64,000 bases of DNA from Epinephelus fuscoguttatus (taxonomy: Eukaryota > Chordata > Actinopteri > Perciformes > Serranidae). A program made the position numbers and the translations under genes. The first letter of the stretch is position 1. Each line of letters starts with the position of its first letter. The notes beneath the pieces are model-generated. The model did not search any database, had not been told where the DNA came from, and worked only from the letters and a program-made list of their open reading frames with translations. The DNA is taken from assembly GCF_011397635.1 (NCBI RefSeq), contig NC_064770.1:3987826-4051825 (forward strand), read 5' to 3'. Of the stretch, positions 12,326-22,510 are shown piece after piece.

Positions 12326-12381
12326 ATATGCACAGATAGTAGGTGTTACACCTTTTTCCACCCTCTTCTTTTGCAGTTGAA

Positions 12382-12599
12382 ATGGACTTACTCCATAGCT
12401 GTGGTGTGAGCAGCACATACTACCTGCAGACCCACTTTAACCACAGACAGGGCTACTTCCTGTCAGTCTCCATGGCAACTGATCTAAGCAACACCTTCTT
12501 CCTGTTGTTCCCCATATGGTTTCATATACGGCAAGCTGAAGCCATCAAACTGGTGTGGGTGGCAGTAGTGGGAGACTGGGTCAACCTGATCCTGAAATG
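12382..12599 (+). CDS. g6pc1: g6pc1 coding exon 1
   Basis: Encodes residues 1-72 plus two bases of codon 73, starting [19 protein letters not shown]. The ATG at 12382 was chosen because homology starts there; the upstream in-frame GTG at 12343 has no support. CTTCTTTTGCAG ending at 12375 looks like a splice acceptor six bases before the ATG, so the 5' UTR may come from a separate exon. Donor GTGAGA at 12600. Contains the N-terminal lumenal tail and the first membrane segment ([10 protein letters not shown] region). Confidence 0.93.
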
Positions 12600-12612
12600 G
12601 TGAGAAGGGGTA

Positions 12613-12647
<35 letters not shown>

Positions 12648-13706
12648 AATTATGATTGTCATGATGATTGTGATAACAGTGACAACAATGATGATGATGA
12701 TGATGATGATGATGTATCCACAAAGTGTGTCCATGATACCATTTTAAGGCTTCTGTTTGGAGAGCGTCTCTATTGGTGGGTTCAGGAGACGGGTTACTAC
12801 GGCAACTCCTCCCAACCAATAATAGAGCAGTTCCCCATGACCTGTGAGACTGGGCCAGGTAAGAACACATGTTTGGAGTAACATTTGTGAGTTTATTTAT
12901 TCTCAGATTTAATCCATGTCTTAAAAAGTTTACCTCCTCCCCTGACAGGAAGTCCATCAGGTCATGCCATGGGGACTGCAGCAGTCTACTATACCGTGAT
13001 ATCATCACTTGTTGCCATAGTGCTGAAGACAGAAGAACATCAAGTCAGGAAATGGTGAGCTCAACCTCACCTTTATTCACTGTATAATACCTCTGTGCAT
13101 TGCATACAGTCAGATCAATAACGTGGATTGTCCTCCAGGTGTGTGCGTGTCTCACTGTGGATGCTGTTCTGGTGCGTGCAGCTGTGCGTGTGCCTCTCCA
13201 GGGTCTTTGTCGCTGCTCACTTCCCACATCAGGTCATCACAGGAGTTGTCATAGGTATGGACAGACAGTCTCACTCCCAACTCGTAAAATACAGATGCTA
13301 GGTCAGTGGTCCTTGGCATCAGATGCTGATGCACCGAGGCATTCTTTAGCAGCCGTATGAGACGCACTGGGCAGCGGCATTTTTTGACACTCCGAGCAAC
13401 TGCCTTAGTATAAAGATCCAGAAAGTTCAGACTTTTACCTGGGAAAGGACTGTTCATTTCATGTGTGAAACCAAAAGACAGTTGAGTTATTTACATAATA
13501 ACGTAGTGTGCTAGTATGCGTACTATGCACTAGTGACATATTTCATGTGATGTTACATTGTGTTTGCAACACATGCTAATATTTAGCCAAACATGTTTTT
13601 TTCTAAACCTAACCACATACTTTTGTTGCCTAAACCTAAGGAAATAAACCTGAAAACAAAAGATTTTTAGCCTAAGTTTTAAGTTTATTTTCAAAAGAGA
13701 CTGTCT

Positions 13707-13739
<33 letters not shown>

Positions 13740-16444
13740 CCAATGTTTGTTTAGGGAAAATTGACTTAATTGCATTAAGCTCTTTTACAGCAATGCCCTG
13801 AGTTCACATTCCTCTTGTAACTTGTTCCATTTATTTGGTGCGAAAAAACTAAAAGCTCTTTAACCAAGCTCTGTACTGAGCTGAGGAGTTTCAAGGGATA
13901 AAATTCCTGCAAGCATGTGTCATAAGAAATTTGATTTTTTTTAAACAGAAGTGAGGTAGAGGGTAGCTTTCCTAGCGATGAGAACTGTGGTAGACTGTAT
14001 CAAGTGATTTTAGTGTGGACTGGGCTGCATGCATATACAAAATATCACCATAATATAAGGCTTAAATAATGGTAGCATGAATTATTGTCCTTCTATTTTC
14101 TAAAGAGAAGCAGAGAGGGGAGACAAGCAAATCTGTACAATGCACCCAATTTAATTTTCACATTCTTTGTGAACTCAAGCACGTTTTAAGTGAAAGCTTG
14201 TGATCTAGCCAAATACCAAGACATTTGTAATCTGTTATGCGTTCAGTGTGGGTGCCATTCAGGAAATGGATGGAGTAGGCATCATGATCACAGGTCCTTG
14301 ACCTTGTGCATAACATGAATTAGGTTGTAGGTTCATTTAAAACCAGTCTAAGTTTTTTAAAGGATTTCTGCATGCACTCAAGTGCACATTGAAGGTTTGA
14401 TACTGCTTCCTCAATAGAAGGTGCATAAACATAAATAATTGTATCATCTACATAAAAATGTGCTTTGCAGTTTTTTTGGGAAGCACAGATATCATATAAA
14501 AATTGACAACAATTTTTTAAATCTTAATTAATTTAACAACTGGAAAGTATACATTTCCTGTAAAAAAATAAAGTTTATTTTGAAAAGACGCGACGCATGT
14601 AATGCCCTCTCTGAACGTCCAGAACTGATGCTGTAGGATTATCTAGGGAGTCATAGTTTGACTTTGTCTTAACAGACATCTACTTCGACATGTTGACATG
14701 ATGAGCACTAGCCGATCACAGAATGTGGTATTTGCCAATCACAGCACAGTAGAGTGATACTTCGTGGAATATGCTTGGGGAAAAATGTGTATATCTGATG
14801 CTTTGTCAAATAATGGTATCATGAGCTTATAAGATCTAAAATCATTAGATGCTTAGTCATTATCATGAGATAGTTGAGCAAAATGAACTTAATAAGCGTA
14901 GCATAAGTTCAGGCAGGACACACTGTCAGTGGAAGGGATTGATGGAAGGGAGTCACGTTTCCTTTCTATGCAACCTATCGGCAGATCTCATTCAGGGCGC
15001 CTTATTTAATCTGCTTTGGCCTGCCTACTGTTGCTGCTCCCTCTGCAAGCTGCTTTGCAACGTGCCTCCACCCCAGCTCCTCCTTTTCATGTTGTGTCTG
15101 ACTTACCAATGTCATTTCTGTTTGTCATTGATGCTTCCTCTGCTCTGTCTCCGGGGGATCTTTGCTGATGCTTTCCCTGCCTCAGGCTTTCCATGTAGGC
15201 GCATGGAAGGACAGAAAGGTGTGCTCTCCCTGCCTTAGGCATTCCATAAAGGCGCAGGGAAGGGAGGAGAGGTGTGCTCTCTCTGCCTTAGGCTTTTCTG
15301 CTAGGCCTAGGAAAGGCAGAAAGCCCCCAGAACAGACCCATACCACCAAATATAATACTGCAAATGGAAATAAAGTTTTCTTTGACTGAAGTGGTCCTGA
15401 CTGAACTGTGATTTAAATAAGAATCAAAATTATGAGATAGTTAATCAAAATACAGTATTGACATAAGAAGTAAAAATGATGGTATAGTAAATCAAAATCA
15501 TGAGACACAAATCAAAGGTCAAGTCAAAATTTTGACCAGTTGTGTTGTGCTTTTCACGTGGATGTTAGAGTGAAATATCTGTCTAGTTATTACTACGAAC
15601 AGAAGAATTTACCAAGAAACTTTTCTTGTTATAGCACCGTATGATTGTATCGTATGTTTTTTTTGTTTGTTTGATTTTTCAAGTAAAAACGTAAAAAAAA
15701 AAAAAAAACTCCTAACGTTTTTCTTTTCCTGGTAGAAATGGGCTTCCATATTAAAACTTGTCTCCCCTCTCTGATTATTTTTCAATTTTGATTTATTGCA
15801 TGACTACAATTGAGCACAGTGTCATTAAAACAGGTTGTACAAGGTTTGTGTGTTACTATGTGCTAAATCATAATGAAATAAAGATGACTTAAATGACTGA
15901 ATAAAGGTTTTTCCTCTCAGGTATCCTGGTGGCAAAATCTGTCAGCCAGACCCAGCAGATCCACAAGGCTGGCCTACGTTCCTACCTCCTCACCTCCCTG
16001 CTCCTCCTCTCTCTGGCTCTCCTCTTGTACCTGTGTCTCCTGCTGGTAGGAGTCGACCTCCTCTGGAGTGTGGAGAAAGCACGGTGCTGGTGCTGGAGAG
16101 CAGAGTGGGTCAGCGTGGACACCAGCCCCTTGGCCAGCTTGTTCAGGAACACTGGGACTCTGTTGGGTCTGGGCCTAGGGCTCCACTCTCCTCTGTATGC
16201 ACACACTAACTCAGTAGTGGTCGGCAGGGAGTCTGAGGGCACCATCTACAGGTCAGTCTGTTTAAGTGCAACACTGGTGCTACTGCAGTTATTTGACTCT
16301 GCTTTTCGGCCAGCTGTCCACAGCGGAGCTCTGTTTTATCTGCTGTCGTTCTGTAAAAGTGCCATGGTGCCTCTGGCTACTGTGGCTATTGTTCCTTACT
16401 GTGTCACTGCAGCACTGGGATACAAAGCAGAGAAGCTATTATAA
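12382..16444 (+). CDS. g6pc1: Glucose-6-phosphatase catalytic subunit 1, 5 exons
   Basis: Joined exons 12382-12599, 12749-12858, 12949-13054, 13139-13254 and 15921-16444 give 1074 nt, that is 357 residues plus TAA, the same length as human G6PC1. The enzyme is a multi-pass ER-membrane phosphatase that hydrolyses glucose-6-phosphate at the lumenal face, the last step of gluconeogenesis and glycogenolysis in liver and kidney. Seen in the translation: lumenal N-terminus, N-glycosylation sequon NSS at 92, signature Lys72...Arg79, PSGH with the catalytic His at 115, and LSR...AAH with Arg166 and nucleophile His172, matching human R83, H119, R170 and H176. The paralogue G6PC3 is less likely because the text follows G6PC1 (FPIWFH, GVDLLW, VVPLA-type tail). 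Odd points: Leu80 replaces the signature Pro, and the C-terminus (AEKLL) is a poor match to the dilysine ER-retrieval motif. Confidence 0.96.
12610..12713. repeat. (GAT)n microsatellite filling g6pc1 intron 1
   Basis: Two runs of GAT/ATG triplets separated by an imperfect stretch occupy most of the 149-base intron 1 (12600-12748). The long poly-Asp, poly-His and poly-Ile frames here are artefacts of the triplet repeat. Confidence 0.95.
12749..12858 (+). CDS. g6pc1: g6pc1 coding exon 2
   Basis: 110 nt. Acceptor TTTTAAG, donor GTAAGA. Carries the first part of the phosphatase signature: [20 protein letters not shown], with Arg79 followed by Leu80 where the family has Pro. The sequon NSS at 92-94 matches human N96. 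Ends in CETGPG. Confidence 0.95.
12949..13054 (+). CDS. g6pc1: g6pc1 coding exon 3
   Basis: 106 nt. Acceptor CCCCTGACAG, donor GTGAGC. Encodes [20 protein letters not shown] and the following loop. His115 in PSGH is the general acid/base histidine of the PAP2-type phosphatase site. Confidence 0.96.
13139..13254 (+). CDS. g6pc1: g6pc1 coding exon 4
   Basis: 116 nt. Acceptor TCCTCCAG, donor GTATGG. Encodes [20 protein letters not shown] then [14 protein letters not shown]. Arg166 and His172 complete the catalytic site; His172 corresponds to the histidine that forms the phospho-enzyme in mammals. Confidence 0.95.
13709..13738. repeat. (CAT)n microsatellite in g6pc1 intron 4
   Basis: About ten CAT triplets within the 2666-base intron 4 (13255-15920). 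Confidence 0.95.
13790..14500 (-). pseudogene. Non-LTR retrotransposon reverse transcriptase fragment
   Basis: The reverse strand, read from about 14475 downward, gives [20 protein letters not shown] then [20 protein letters not shown]. This is the reverse transcriptase catalytic block (YVDD) followed by the usual A-x-x-x-L ... F-x-x-x-x-L-x-L-N segment. Further down, [20 protein letters not shown] and [11 protein letters not shown] are recognisable, with stops and frame changes between. It is an inactive fragment lying antisense in g6pc1 intron 4. Clade (L2/Rex-like) is not certain. Confidence 0.7.
15163..15325. repeat. ~60-bp tandem repeat in g6pc1 intron 4
   Basis: Three imperfect copies of a unit containing GTGTGCTCTCCCTGCCTTAG followed by a GGCGCAGGGAAGG-like stretch (copies near 15165, 15220 and 15280). 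Confidence 0.7.
15921..16444 (+). CDS. g6pc1: g6pc1 coding exon 5 (terminal)
   Basis: 524 nt coding to the TAA at 16442-16444. Acceptor TTTCCTCTCAG. Encodes the last 174 residues with the remaining membrane spans ([63 protein letters not shown]). Ends YKAEKLL. I found no AATAAA in the next 300 bases, so the 3' UTR end is not placed. Confidence 0.95.
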
Positions 16445-16534
16445 AGCGAGTGGCCTTTCATTACATGTACTGTTGCCTGGGTGCACATCTTCACATCATC
16501 ATATACTGCTGAAGCTGCTGGTTTAAACCTACAA

Positions 16535-16757
16535 CATTTGGTCAAAAGTATGTGGACACATAGTTTCATGTCCTTTTTGTCTGGGTCCGGTTTTTCTGGT
16601 TTAGGCCTCATAGTTCCAACACTGTTCCATGCACCACAGAGAAATATTTTCCCTGTTAGGAAGAAGTTGACTTTTGTTCAAAGAGCCCTGACCTCAACCC
16701 CATCCAACTCCTATGGGATCAGCTGGAACACCAACTGTGAGCCAGACCTCACATAAA
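16535..16757 (+). mobile_element. Tc1-related transposon remnant
   Basis: Contains CATTTGGTCAAAAGTATGTG, a frequent fish Tc1-type non-autonomous phrase. At 16680-16745 lies a decayed transposase tail, SPDLNPIQLLWDQLEHQL, which carries the SPDLNPI motif before the third catalytic residue. Here Gln replaces Glu. No intact terminal repeats. Confidence 0.6.
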
Positions 16758-16759
16758 TA

Positions 16760-16760
<1 letters not shown>

Positions 16761-16799
<39 letters not shown>
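16761..16799. repeat. (TG)n microsatellite
   Basis: About 19 TG dinucleotides directly after the Tc1-related remnant. Confidence 0.97.
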
Positions 16800-16800
<1 letters not shown>

Positions 16801-16907
16801 AGCATTAGTGGAAAAGTCTATGAGGTATTTTGAGGAATTAAAGGCAGATGGGGGCATCAACATTTCCCCACATGAAAGGGATAGTTTGGATTTATTGGAT
16901 TGGAGTT

Positions 16908-17964
16908 CTGTGGATATTCTCATTTATCCAGGTCAATTCCATTTTGGCAACAATTAAATCGTAGGCAACTGGACATTTGTTTTTGTCTAGAAGACGTTTC
17001 GCCTCTTATCCAAGCGGCTTCATCAGTTCTCAACGCATCAGTCTGACTAGTCCTCACTAGTCTGACAAACAGTGGAGTAAGACTCAGGTTTTTAACCTCT
17101 GTGGAGGTGTACACCCACCACCCTCATAAGACAATACTTTGTTAGTGGAGTTTCACTGGTCAGGTGAGTCACACTAGTGAACGACAGTCGTTAGGAGTGA
17201 GTGGGGCCACTGGTGAGCAACAGTCTTTAGGCATAATGTGTGGTTACCAGTGAACGACTGTCGTCGTGTTTCTTTGAGCCACTTGAGGTTAGTTTCGGGC
17301 AGTCTTTGTTGTTCAATCTCTTAGGTACAGCAGCAAGGGCCGCATTGTAAATGCGGCCTTTAAATGCATTGTAATGTATTTTAACGTAGATGGATTCTTT
17401 CACGAGGGGTGAAAGAATCCATTTACAATGGATTCTTTCACGAGGGGTGAAGAAGAATCCCTCGTGAAAGAATCCATCTACGTTAAAATAGAGAAGCCGT
17501 CTCTAAATAGGGGAGGTGGCCTGAGACACCACCTATCCCCCATTTACAATGCGGCCCTTGCTGCTGTACCTAAGAGATTGAACAACAAAGACTGCCCGAA
17601 ACTAACCTCAAGTGGCTCAAAGAAACACGACGACAGTCGTTCACTGGTAACCACACATTATGCCTAACGACTGTTGCTCACCAGTGGCCCCACTCACTCC
17701 TAACGACTGTCGTTCACTAGTGTGACTCACCTGACCCAAACAATGGTCCAGTGAAACTCCACTAACAAAGTATTGTCTTATGAGGGTGGTGGGTGTACAC
17801 CTCCACAGAGGTTAAAAACCTGAGTCTTACTCCACTGTTTGTCAGACTAGTGAGGACTAGTCAGACCGATGCGTTGAGAACTGATGAAGCTGCTTGGATA
17901 AGAGGCGAAACGTCTTCTAGACAAAATCAAATGTCCAGTTGCCTACGATTTAATTGTTGCCAAA
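16908..17964. mobile_element. Palindromic non-autonomous element with 14-bp direct-repeat flanks
   Basis: Long inverted arms: the left arm (16938 to about 17370; CAACAATTAAATCGTAGGCA near its start) is matched in reverse by 17525-17960. The centre has further short palindromes (17380-17520, repeats of GAATCCATTTACAATGG-type sequence). The direct repeat ATTGGATTGGAGTT at 16894-16907 and 17965-17978 looks like a target-site duplication. Both arms carry the phrase GAGGCGAAACGTCTTCTAGA, very common in fish genomes. No coding sequence. Confidence 0.75.
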
Positions 17965-17994
17965 ATTGGATTGGAGTTGTATGAGGTACTTAGC

Positions 17995-18520
17995 CATAGT
18001 CAGTGTATTACATACAGTAGATGTCAATCTGCACACACCCATTTTGGAGAAGCAACAGGAGTCTGACATGGGAGCTAAGCAATGTACTGCTGTGAATGGG
18101 AGCAGCAGCAAAACAAGTTTTGTGGATGTGTTATATTGAGAGTACACTCACTGCTTTACCTTTCCGTCAGACAGCCTGGGGAAGCCATTAACGGCTTCAG
18201 TTCCCCATCTACGGGGAAAGCCACCAGACACCAGTGACAAATTGTGTGACCTTGGTGAATCCGAATTAACCCTTTCAAATGGCAAGTTACACAATAACAC
18301 AAACAAACTAACTGTTCGAGGGAGCAGGAGACCAGAAACTCCTACGTTAAGTGATGTTAAATCACTGTTTTTCTCAATGGAGTCTGGCTTTGAAGAGGGC
18401 GATGTAACGGCTTCATTTTCCCATTGGAAATCACTGCCTGACATTAAGGTAAAGCTGTGAAAATCTAAATATAGGGTACACACTTATACTGATATTCTAT
18501 TTTTTAGGTGGGACTCTTTT
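17995..18520. repeat. Teleost interspersed repeat
   Basis: Contains phrases that I recall as multicopy in fish (ACCCATTTTGGAGAAGCAAC; GAGGGAGCAGGAGACCAGAA; TTTCTCAATGGAGTCTGG). The last phrase has a reverse-strand relative in the fold-back repeat near 26160-26390 of this window. No intact ends found. Confidence 0.4.
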
Positions 18521-19041
18521 TTAGGTGGTTAAAATGTGTTTTGGATAAGTACTCCATACAACCCTACTTAAAATTAATCAGAACTATATCTTTCATGCGT
18601 TCAGTCATGAATAACCATCACAGTCAGAACTATAGGGTTGATGGGTATGTTGGAGTGTATGAAGAGAACTTTAGAGGAAAAAAAGGGAGAAGATATAAGC
18701 CACCTGGGGAAAAAAATGAAGAAAAGAGTTCTACCGTATTCTTTTATTGTTTATTTATTATCATTGTTTGCTAGCTAAGTTGCTTATTTCTGTTGATTTG
18801 TCATTGTATCTGTTTATTTTGTGTAATAGATATAAAAGAAAATAATATATATATATATACACTGAACAAAAATATAAACGCACCACTTTTGTTTTTGCTC
18901 CCATTTTTCATGAGCTGAACTCAAAGATCTAAAACATTTTCTATCCACACTAAAGACCATTTCCTCACAAATATTGTTCACAAATCTGTCTAAATCTGTG
19001 TTAGTGAGCACTTCTCCTTTGCCGAGATAATCCATCCCACC

Positions 19042-19467
19042 TCACAGGTGTGGCATATCAACATGTGGCCGATCCAGAGCATCCCAAACATGCTCAATGG
19101 GTGACATGTCCGGTGAGTATGCTGGCCATGCAAGTACTGGGATGTTTTCAGCTTCCAGGAATTGTGTACAGATCCTTGCAACATGGGGCCGTGCATTATC
19201 ATGCTGCAACATGAGGTGATGGTTGTGGATGAATGGCACAACAATGGGCCTCAGGATCTCGTCACGATATCTCTGTGCATTCAAAATGCCAACAATAAAA
19301 TGCACCTGTGTTCGTTGTCCATAACATACGCCTGCCCATACCATAACCCCACCGCCACCATGGGCCACTCGATCCACAGCGTTGACATCAGCAAACCGCC
19401 CCCCCACATGACGCCTCACATGCTGTCTGCCATCTGCCCTGAACAGTGAAAACTGGGATTCATCCAT
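19042..19467 (-). pseudogene. Tc1 transposase, DD34E catalytic part, truncated
   Basis: Starts MDESQFSLFRADGRQHVRRH. Contains the first catalytic Asp (MDESQ), GGGGVMVWAG, the second Asp in LQHDNARPH and the Glu in SPDMSPIEHVWDALDR; 34 residues lie between Asp and Glu, the classical Tc1 spacing. After DALDR it reads RPHVDMPHL and stops inside the left terminal repeat, so the C-terminus is deleted. Confidence 0.9.
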
Positions 19468-19550
19468 GAAGAGAACACCTCTCCAACGTGCCAGACGCCA
19501 TCGAATGTGAGCATTTGCCCACTCAAGTTGGTTACGACAACGAACTGCAG

Positions 19551-19913
19551 TCAGGTCGAGACGCCGATGAGGAGGGCGAGCATGCAGATGAGCTTCCTGA
19601 GACGGTTTCTGACAGTTTGTGCAGAAATTCTTTGGTTATGCAAACCGATTGTTGCAGCAGCTGTCCGGGTGGCTGGTCTCAGACGATCTTGGAGGTGAAC
19701 ATGCTGGATGTGGAGGTCCTGGGCTGGTGTGGTTACACGTGGTCTGTGGTTGTGAGGCCGGTTGGATGTACTGCCAAACTGTCTGAAACGCCTTTGGAGA
19801 TGGCTTATGGTAGAGAAATGAACATTCAATTCACAGGCAACAGCTCTGGTGGACATTCCTGCAATCAGCATGCCAATTGCACGCTCCCTCAAAACTTGCG
19901 ACATCTGTGGCAT
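19551..19913 (-). pseudogene. Tc1 transposase, N-terminal part
   Basis: Starts MPQMSQVLRERAIGMLIAGM. Residues 1-100 form the paired-like helix-turn-helix DNA-binding region. It then shifts frame near 19575 (the tail LRKLICMLALLIGVST is out of frame), which separates it from the catalytic part at 19042-19467. Confidence 0.88.
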
Positions 19914-20215
19914 TGTGCGGTGTGATAAAACTGCACATTTCAGAGTGGCCTTTTATTGTGGCCAGCCTAAGGCACACCTGTGCAATAATCATGTTGTCTA
20001 ATCAGCATCTTGATATGCCACACCTGTGAGGTGGGATGGATTATCTCGGCAAAGGAGAAGTGCTCACTAACACAGATTTAGACAGATTTGTGAACAATAT
20101 TTGTGAGGAAATGGTCTTTAGTGTGGATAGAAAATGTTTAAGATCTTTGAGTTCAGCTCATGAAAAATGGGAGCAAAAACAAAAGTGGTGCGTTTATATT
20201 TTTGTTCAGTGTATA

Positions 20216-20235
20216 TATATATATACATATATATA

Positions 20236-20279
<44 letters not shown>

Positions 20280-20297
20280 GTGAGTGTGTGTGTGAGA
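20216..20297. repeat. (TA)/(TG) microsatellite beside the Tc1 element
   Basis: TA-rich stretch then about 16 TG units and further TGTGAG variants. The Tc1 element inserted into this TA-rich site; the left flank (18843-18859) is also (TA)n. Confidence 0.93.
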
Positions 20298-21009
20298 CCT
20301 ACTATTTTCCACAAAAGTTCCCACAGTTTTGGTTGTATGACCTGAGAGGTTGTCTTTGTGGTTTTGCCTGCGCTCCTCTCGCTGATTTGAGGTGGGTATG
20401 GCTCAGTGAGATAAAGGTGATGCCACATGCATGCACCAAATTAGGATTAAGCAATGTTTATTTCAGAATCTGATCACACAGATTTGGGTTTGTTTGGTTG
20501 TGTTGCCAGGTTCACTGTTTATCAAATCTGACTATGACTGATACAAAAGGATGTTTTTATCCAAGTTTTGACTTTGACCGTTGTATATTAATATCAATTG
20601 TTCGAAGATTTAAATACAATGCTAGATATAAGATGAGCATTCTGTGTTTTTCTTAACTGATACAATTTCGAAGAATGATTACTTTTACAATTATTATTAT
20701 TTGCCAATATTATCTAGCATTACACCCTTTGCTGTCAATCAGTTTGAGACCCCCTTTTAGCTATGTTAGCACTGTGGCTCTGTGGACAGAACTGTGTCTG
20801 TCATTCCTCCACTTTGGTACACACTGAAATATCTCAACTACAGACTTTGAATGGGTGTGAAATTTTGAACAGATTCATTGTACCCAGATGATTAATCCTT
20901 CTGATTTTGGTGATCCCTGACTTTCCCTGAGGCTGACATTGTAGTTTCGACTGAATTATCTCAACATCTATTGGAAGGATTGTCATGAAATCTGGTGCAC
21001 AAATTCAGT

Positions 21010-21480
21010 CGTCGATCCCGGCACTTGGTCAGTGACTTCCGGTGTCAGACACTGATGAAAAAACTCCCATCATGGGGGAAATGCAGCTGGACAACAACGA
21101 AAGTTAAAGCAGCGGAAGTTCAACAACCATGGATTCTCACCAGGGAGGCCAGTGTTTGCTTCCCCTAAGATTGTAAAGCCAAACTCTGTTCTTTTTCCCT
21201 AAACCCAACTATGTGTGTGTTGGTAAAATGTAACCATGTGCATTTGCTGTTGAAGGGAAAAAACCCTCAATTTTCGATGTTGTACCGACGTAGTACATTT
21301 ATTTTGAAAGAGACTGTCTGCAAACTGTACATTTCCTGTGAAAACAGAAGTGTATTTTGAAAACAGACAAGCATGCAACAGGCTGAACTTGACAGGTAAC
21401 CCAGAACGTCAACAGCCAACACACCCAGGGTACCTTGCACGCCGTATCTCAACGGAAAGTCCATGACCAAACATCAACAT
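21010..21480. repeat. Teleost interspersed repeat, related to 14545-14640
   Basis: The stretch at 21290-21370 (ACATTTATTTTGAAAGAGAC, ACATTTCCTGTGAAAACAGA) has a shorter relative at 14545-14640 in g6pc1 intron 4 (ACATTTCCTGTAAAAAAATA, TTTATTTTGAAAAGAC). No ends or coding sequence recognised. Confidence 0.4.
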
Positions 21481-22229
21481 GTGATGAGGATGTGATGGAC
21501 TGACCTGAAAGTACAAGTTTATTCATCAATGACCAAATAGAGTAGTGACATACTAATCTGCCTAAGCTGTACTTTGTGATTAGCGTTAATTAGCAAATGT
21601 TAGCATGCTAACATGGTCAACTAAGATGATGAATGTGCAATCGACTTGAGTTGCTCTTTGTGAATAATTTACTGTAATTCTGCAAATAAAACATGCATCA
21701 TTCACTAAAGGCTTTTTTTTAGTAGTATGAGTAGCATGAGACTGATCTATATCTAGAAATTATGTTCTAAGGTGTTCTCTTTTCATACAAATAATAATAA
21801 GATATCACTGTAATTGCACAGTAGTCTGTTTTAGGAAAGTAAGAAGATTGACGTGCTGAAATTTTAGATTAAACCAGAGTAAATAACATGCAGTTTTGGA
21901 GTAGTGTTAAAAACACTACAACCAGTTCATTGCAGCATGCTGTAATAACCACTGCAGATGCCTGTTAAGTTGTTTCAATAACCTGAACATATCCTGAACA
22001 TATGTCAGAATGGATGAATGACAATTACAGGATTTTATTCTCATTTCTTTTTTGCCCCATGCCCTGCCATCCATCAGATACCCCACTGGTAGGAAATACA
22101 GGTCACTGATATTAAGACAAGGACGTTTCTCACAATGCATGGGGGGTTTCATCTCAAGTCCAGCACCTTGAGAAAGTACACTAAGTGGAACGAGGGGGGC
22201 TGAGGACTGGTGAGCATCAGAGCCACTGT

Positions 22230-22510
22230 CCAGGATGACACAATGAAGATTGAGGATCCAGGAATACAGCAGAAAGATGGTCCCCAAAAATGAGCTGCTA
22301 AGTGAATACCTCAGGCAGCAGAAACCAGAGAATACAGAAGAGGAGCATGAACCATCATGGAAGGACAAGACCCTGCATGACCACCGACAAATTGAAGAAG
22401 TGACCAAAATCAAGAAATCCTACTAGTGGTTGGAAAAGGCTGGACTGAAAGACAGATTCTGTGGGACTTCCAGATCCAGACAGACAAACTGGTGATGGAT
22501 TATTAACTGG
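22230..22510 (+). pseudogene. Non-LTR retrotransposon ORF fragment (C-terminal region)
   Basis: The + strand reads LLSEYLRQQKPENTEEEHEP, then WKDKTLHDHRQIEEVTKIKK, a stop, and WLEKAGLKD. After a deletion, LWDFQIQTDKLV follows at about 22460-22495. These phrases occur in order in the 3' part of a multicopy fish reverse transcriptase. It has an in-frame stop and an internal deletion and is inactive. The spacer fragment near 2545-2600 may be a later segment of the same family. Confidence 0.6.

Larger units (their letters stand above)
18860..20211 (-). mobile_element. Tc1-type DNA transposon, internally deleted
   Basis: Perfectly delimited: TA target duplications at 18858-18859 and 20212-20213, and 202-bp terminal inverted repeats at 18860-19061 and 20010-20211 that begin CACTGAACAAAAATATAAAC. 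The transposase is on the - strand in two pieces and lacks its C-terminal ~60 residues plus the 3' untranslated part (frame runs from the WDALDR motif straight into the left repeat). At 1352 bp it is shorter than the ~1.6 kb typical of Tc1 elements. It can only move if transposase is supplied elsewhere. Confidence 0.93.

Noticed and set aside
12343..12381. Upstream GTG start for g6pc1
   Set aside because: The extra 13 codons are pyrimidine-tract sequence unlike the family; ATG at 12382 aligns with the known N-terminus minus four residues.
12484..13008. Long open frames with poly-His, poly-Ile or poly-Asp runs
   Set aside because: They are readings of the (GAT)n microsatellite in g6pc1 intron 1 and of g6pc1 exons in wrong frames or strands.
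18148..18483. 111-codon - strand frame and its + strand partner
   Set aside because: Lies in a multicopy fish repeat with no protein motif.
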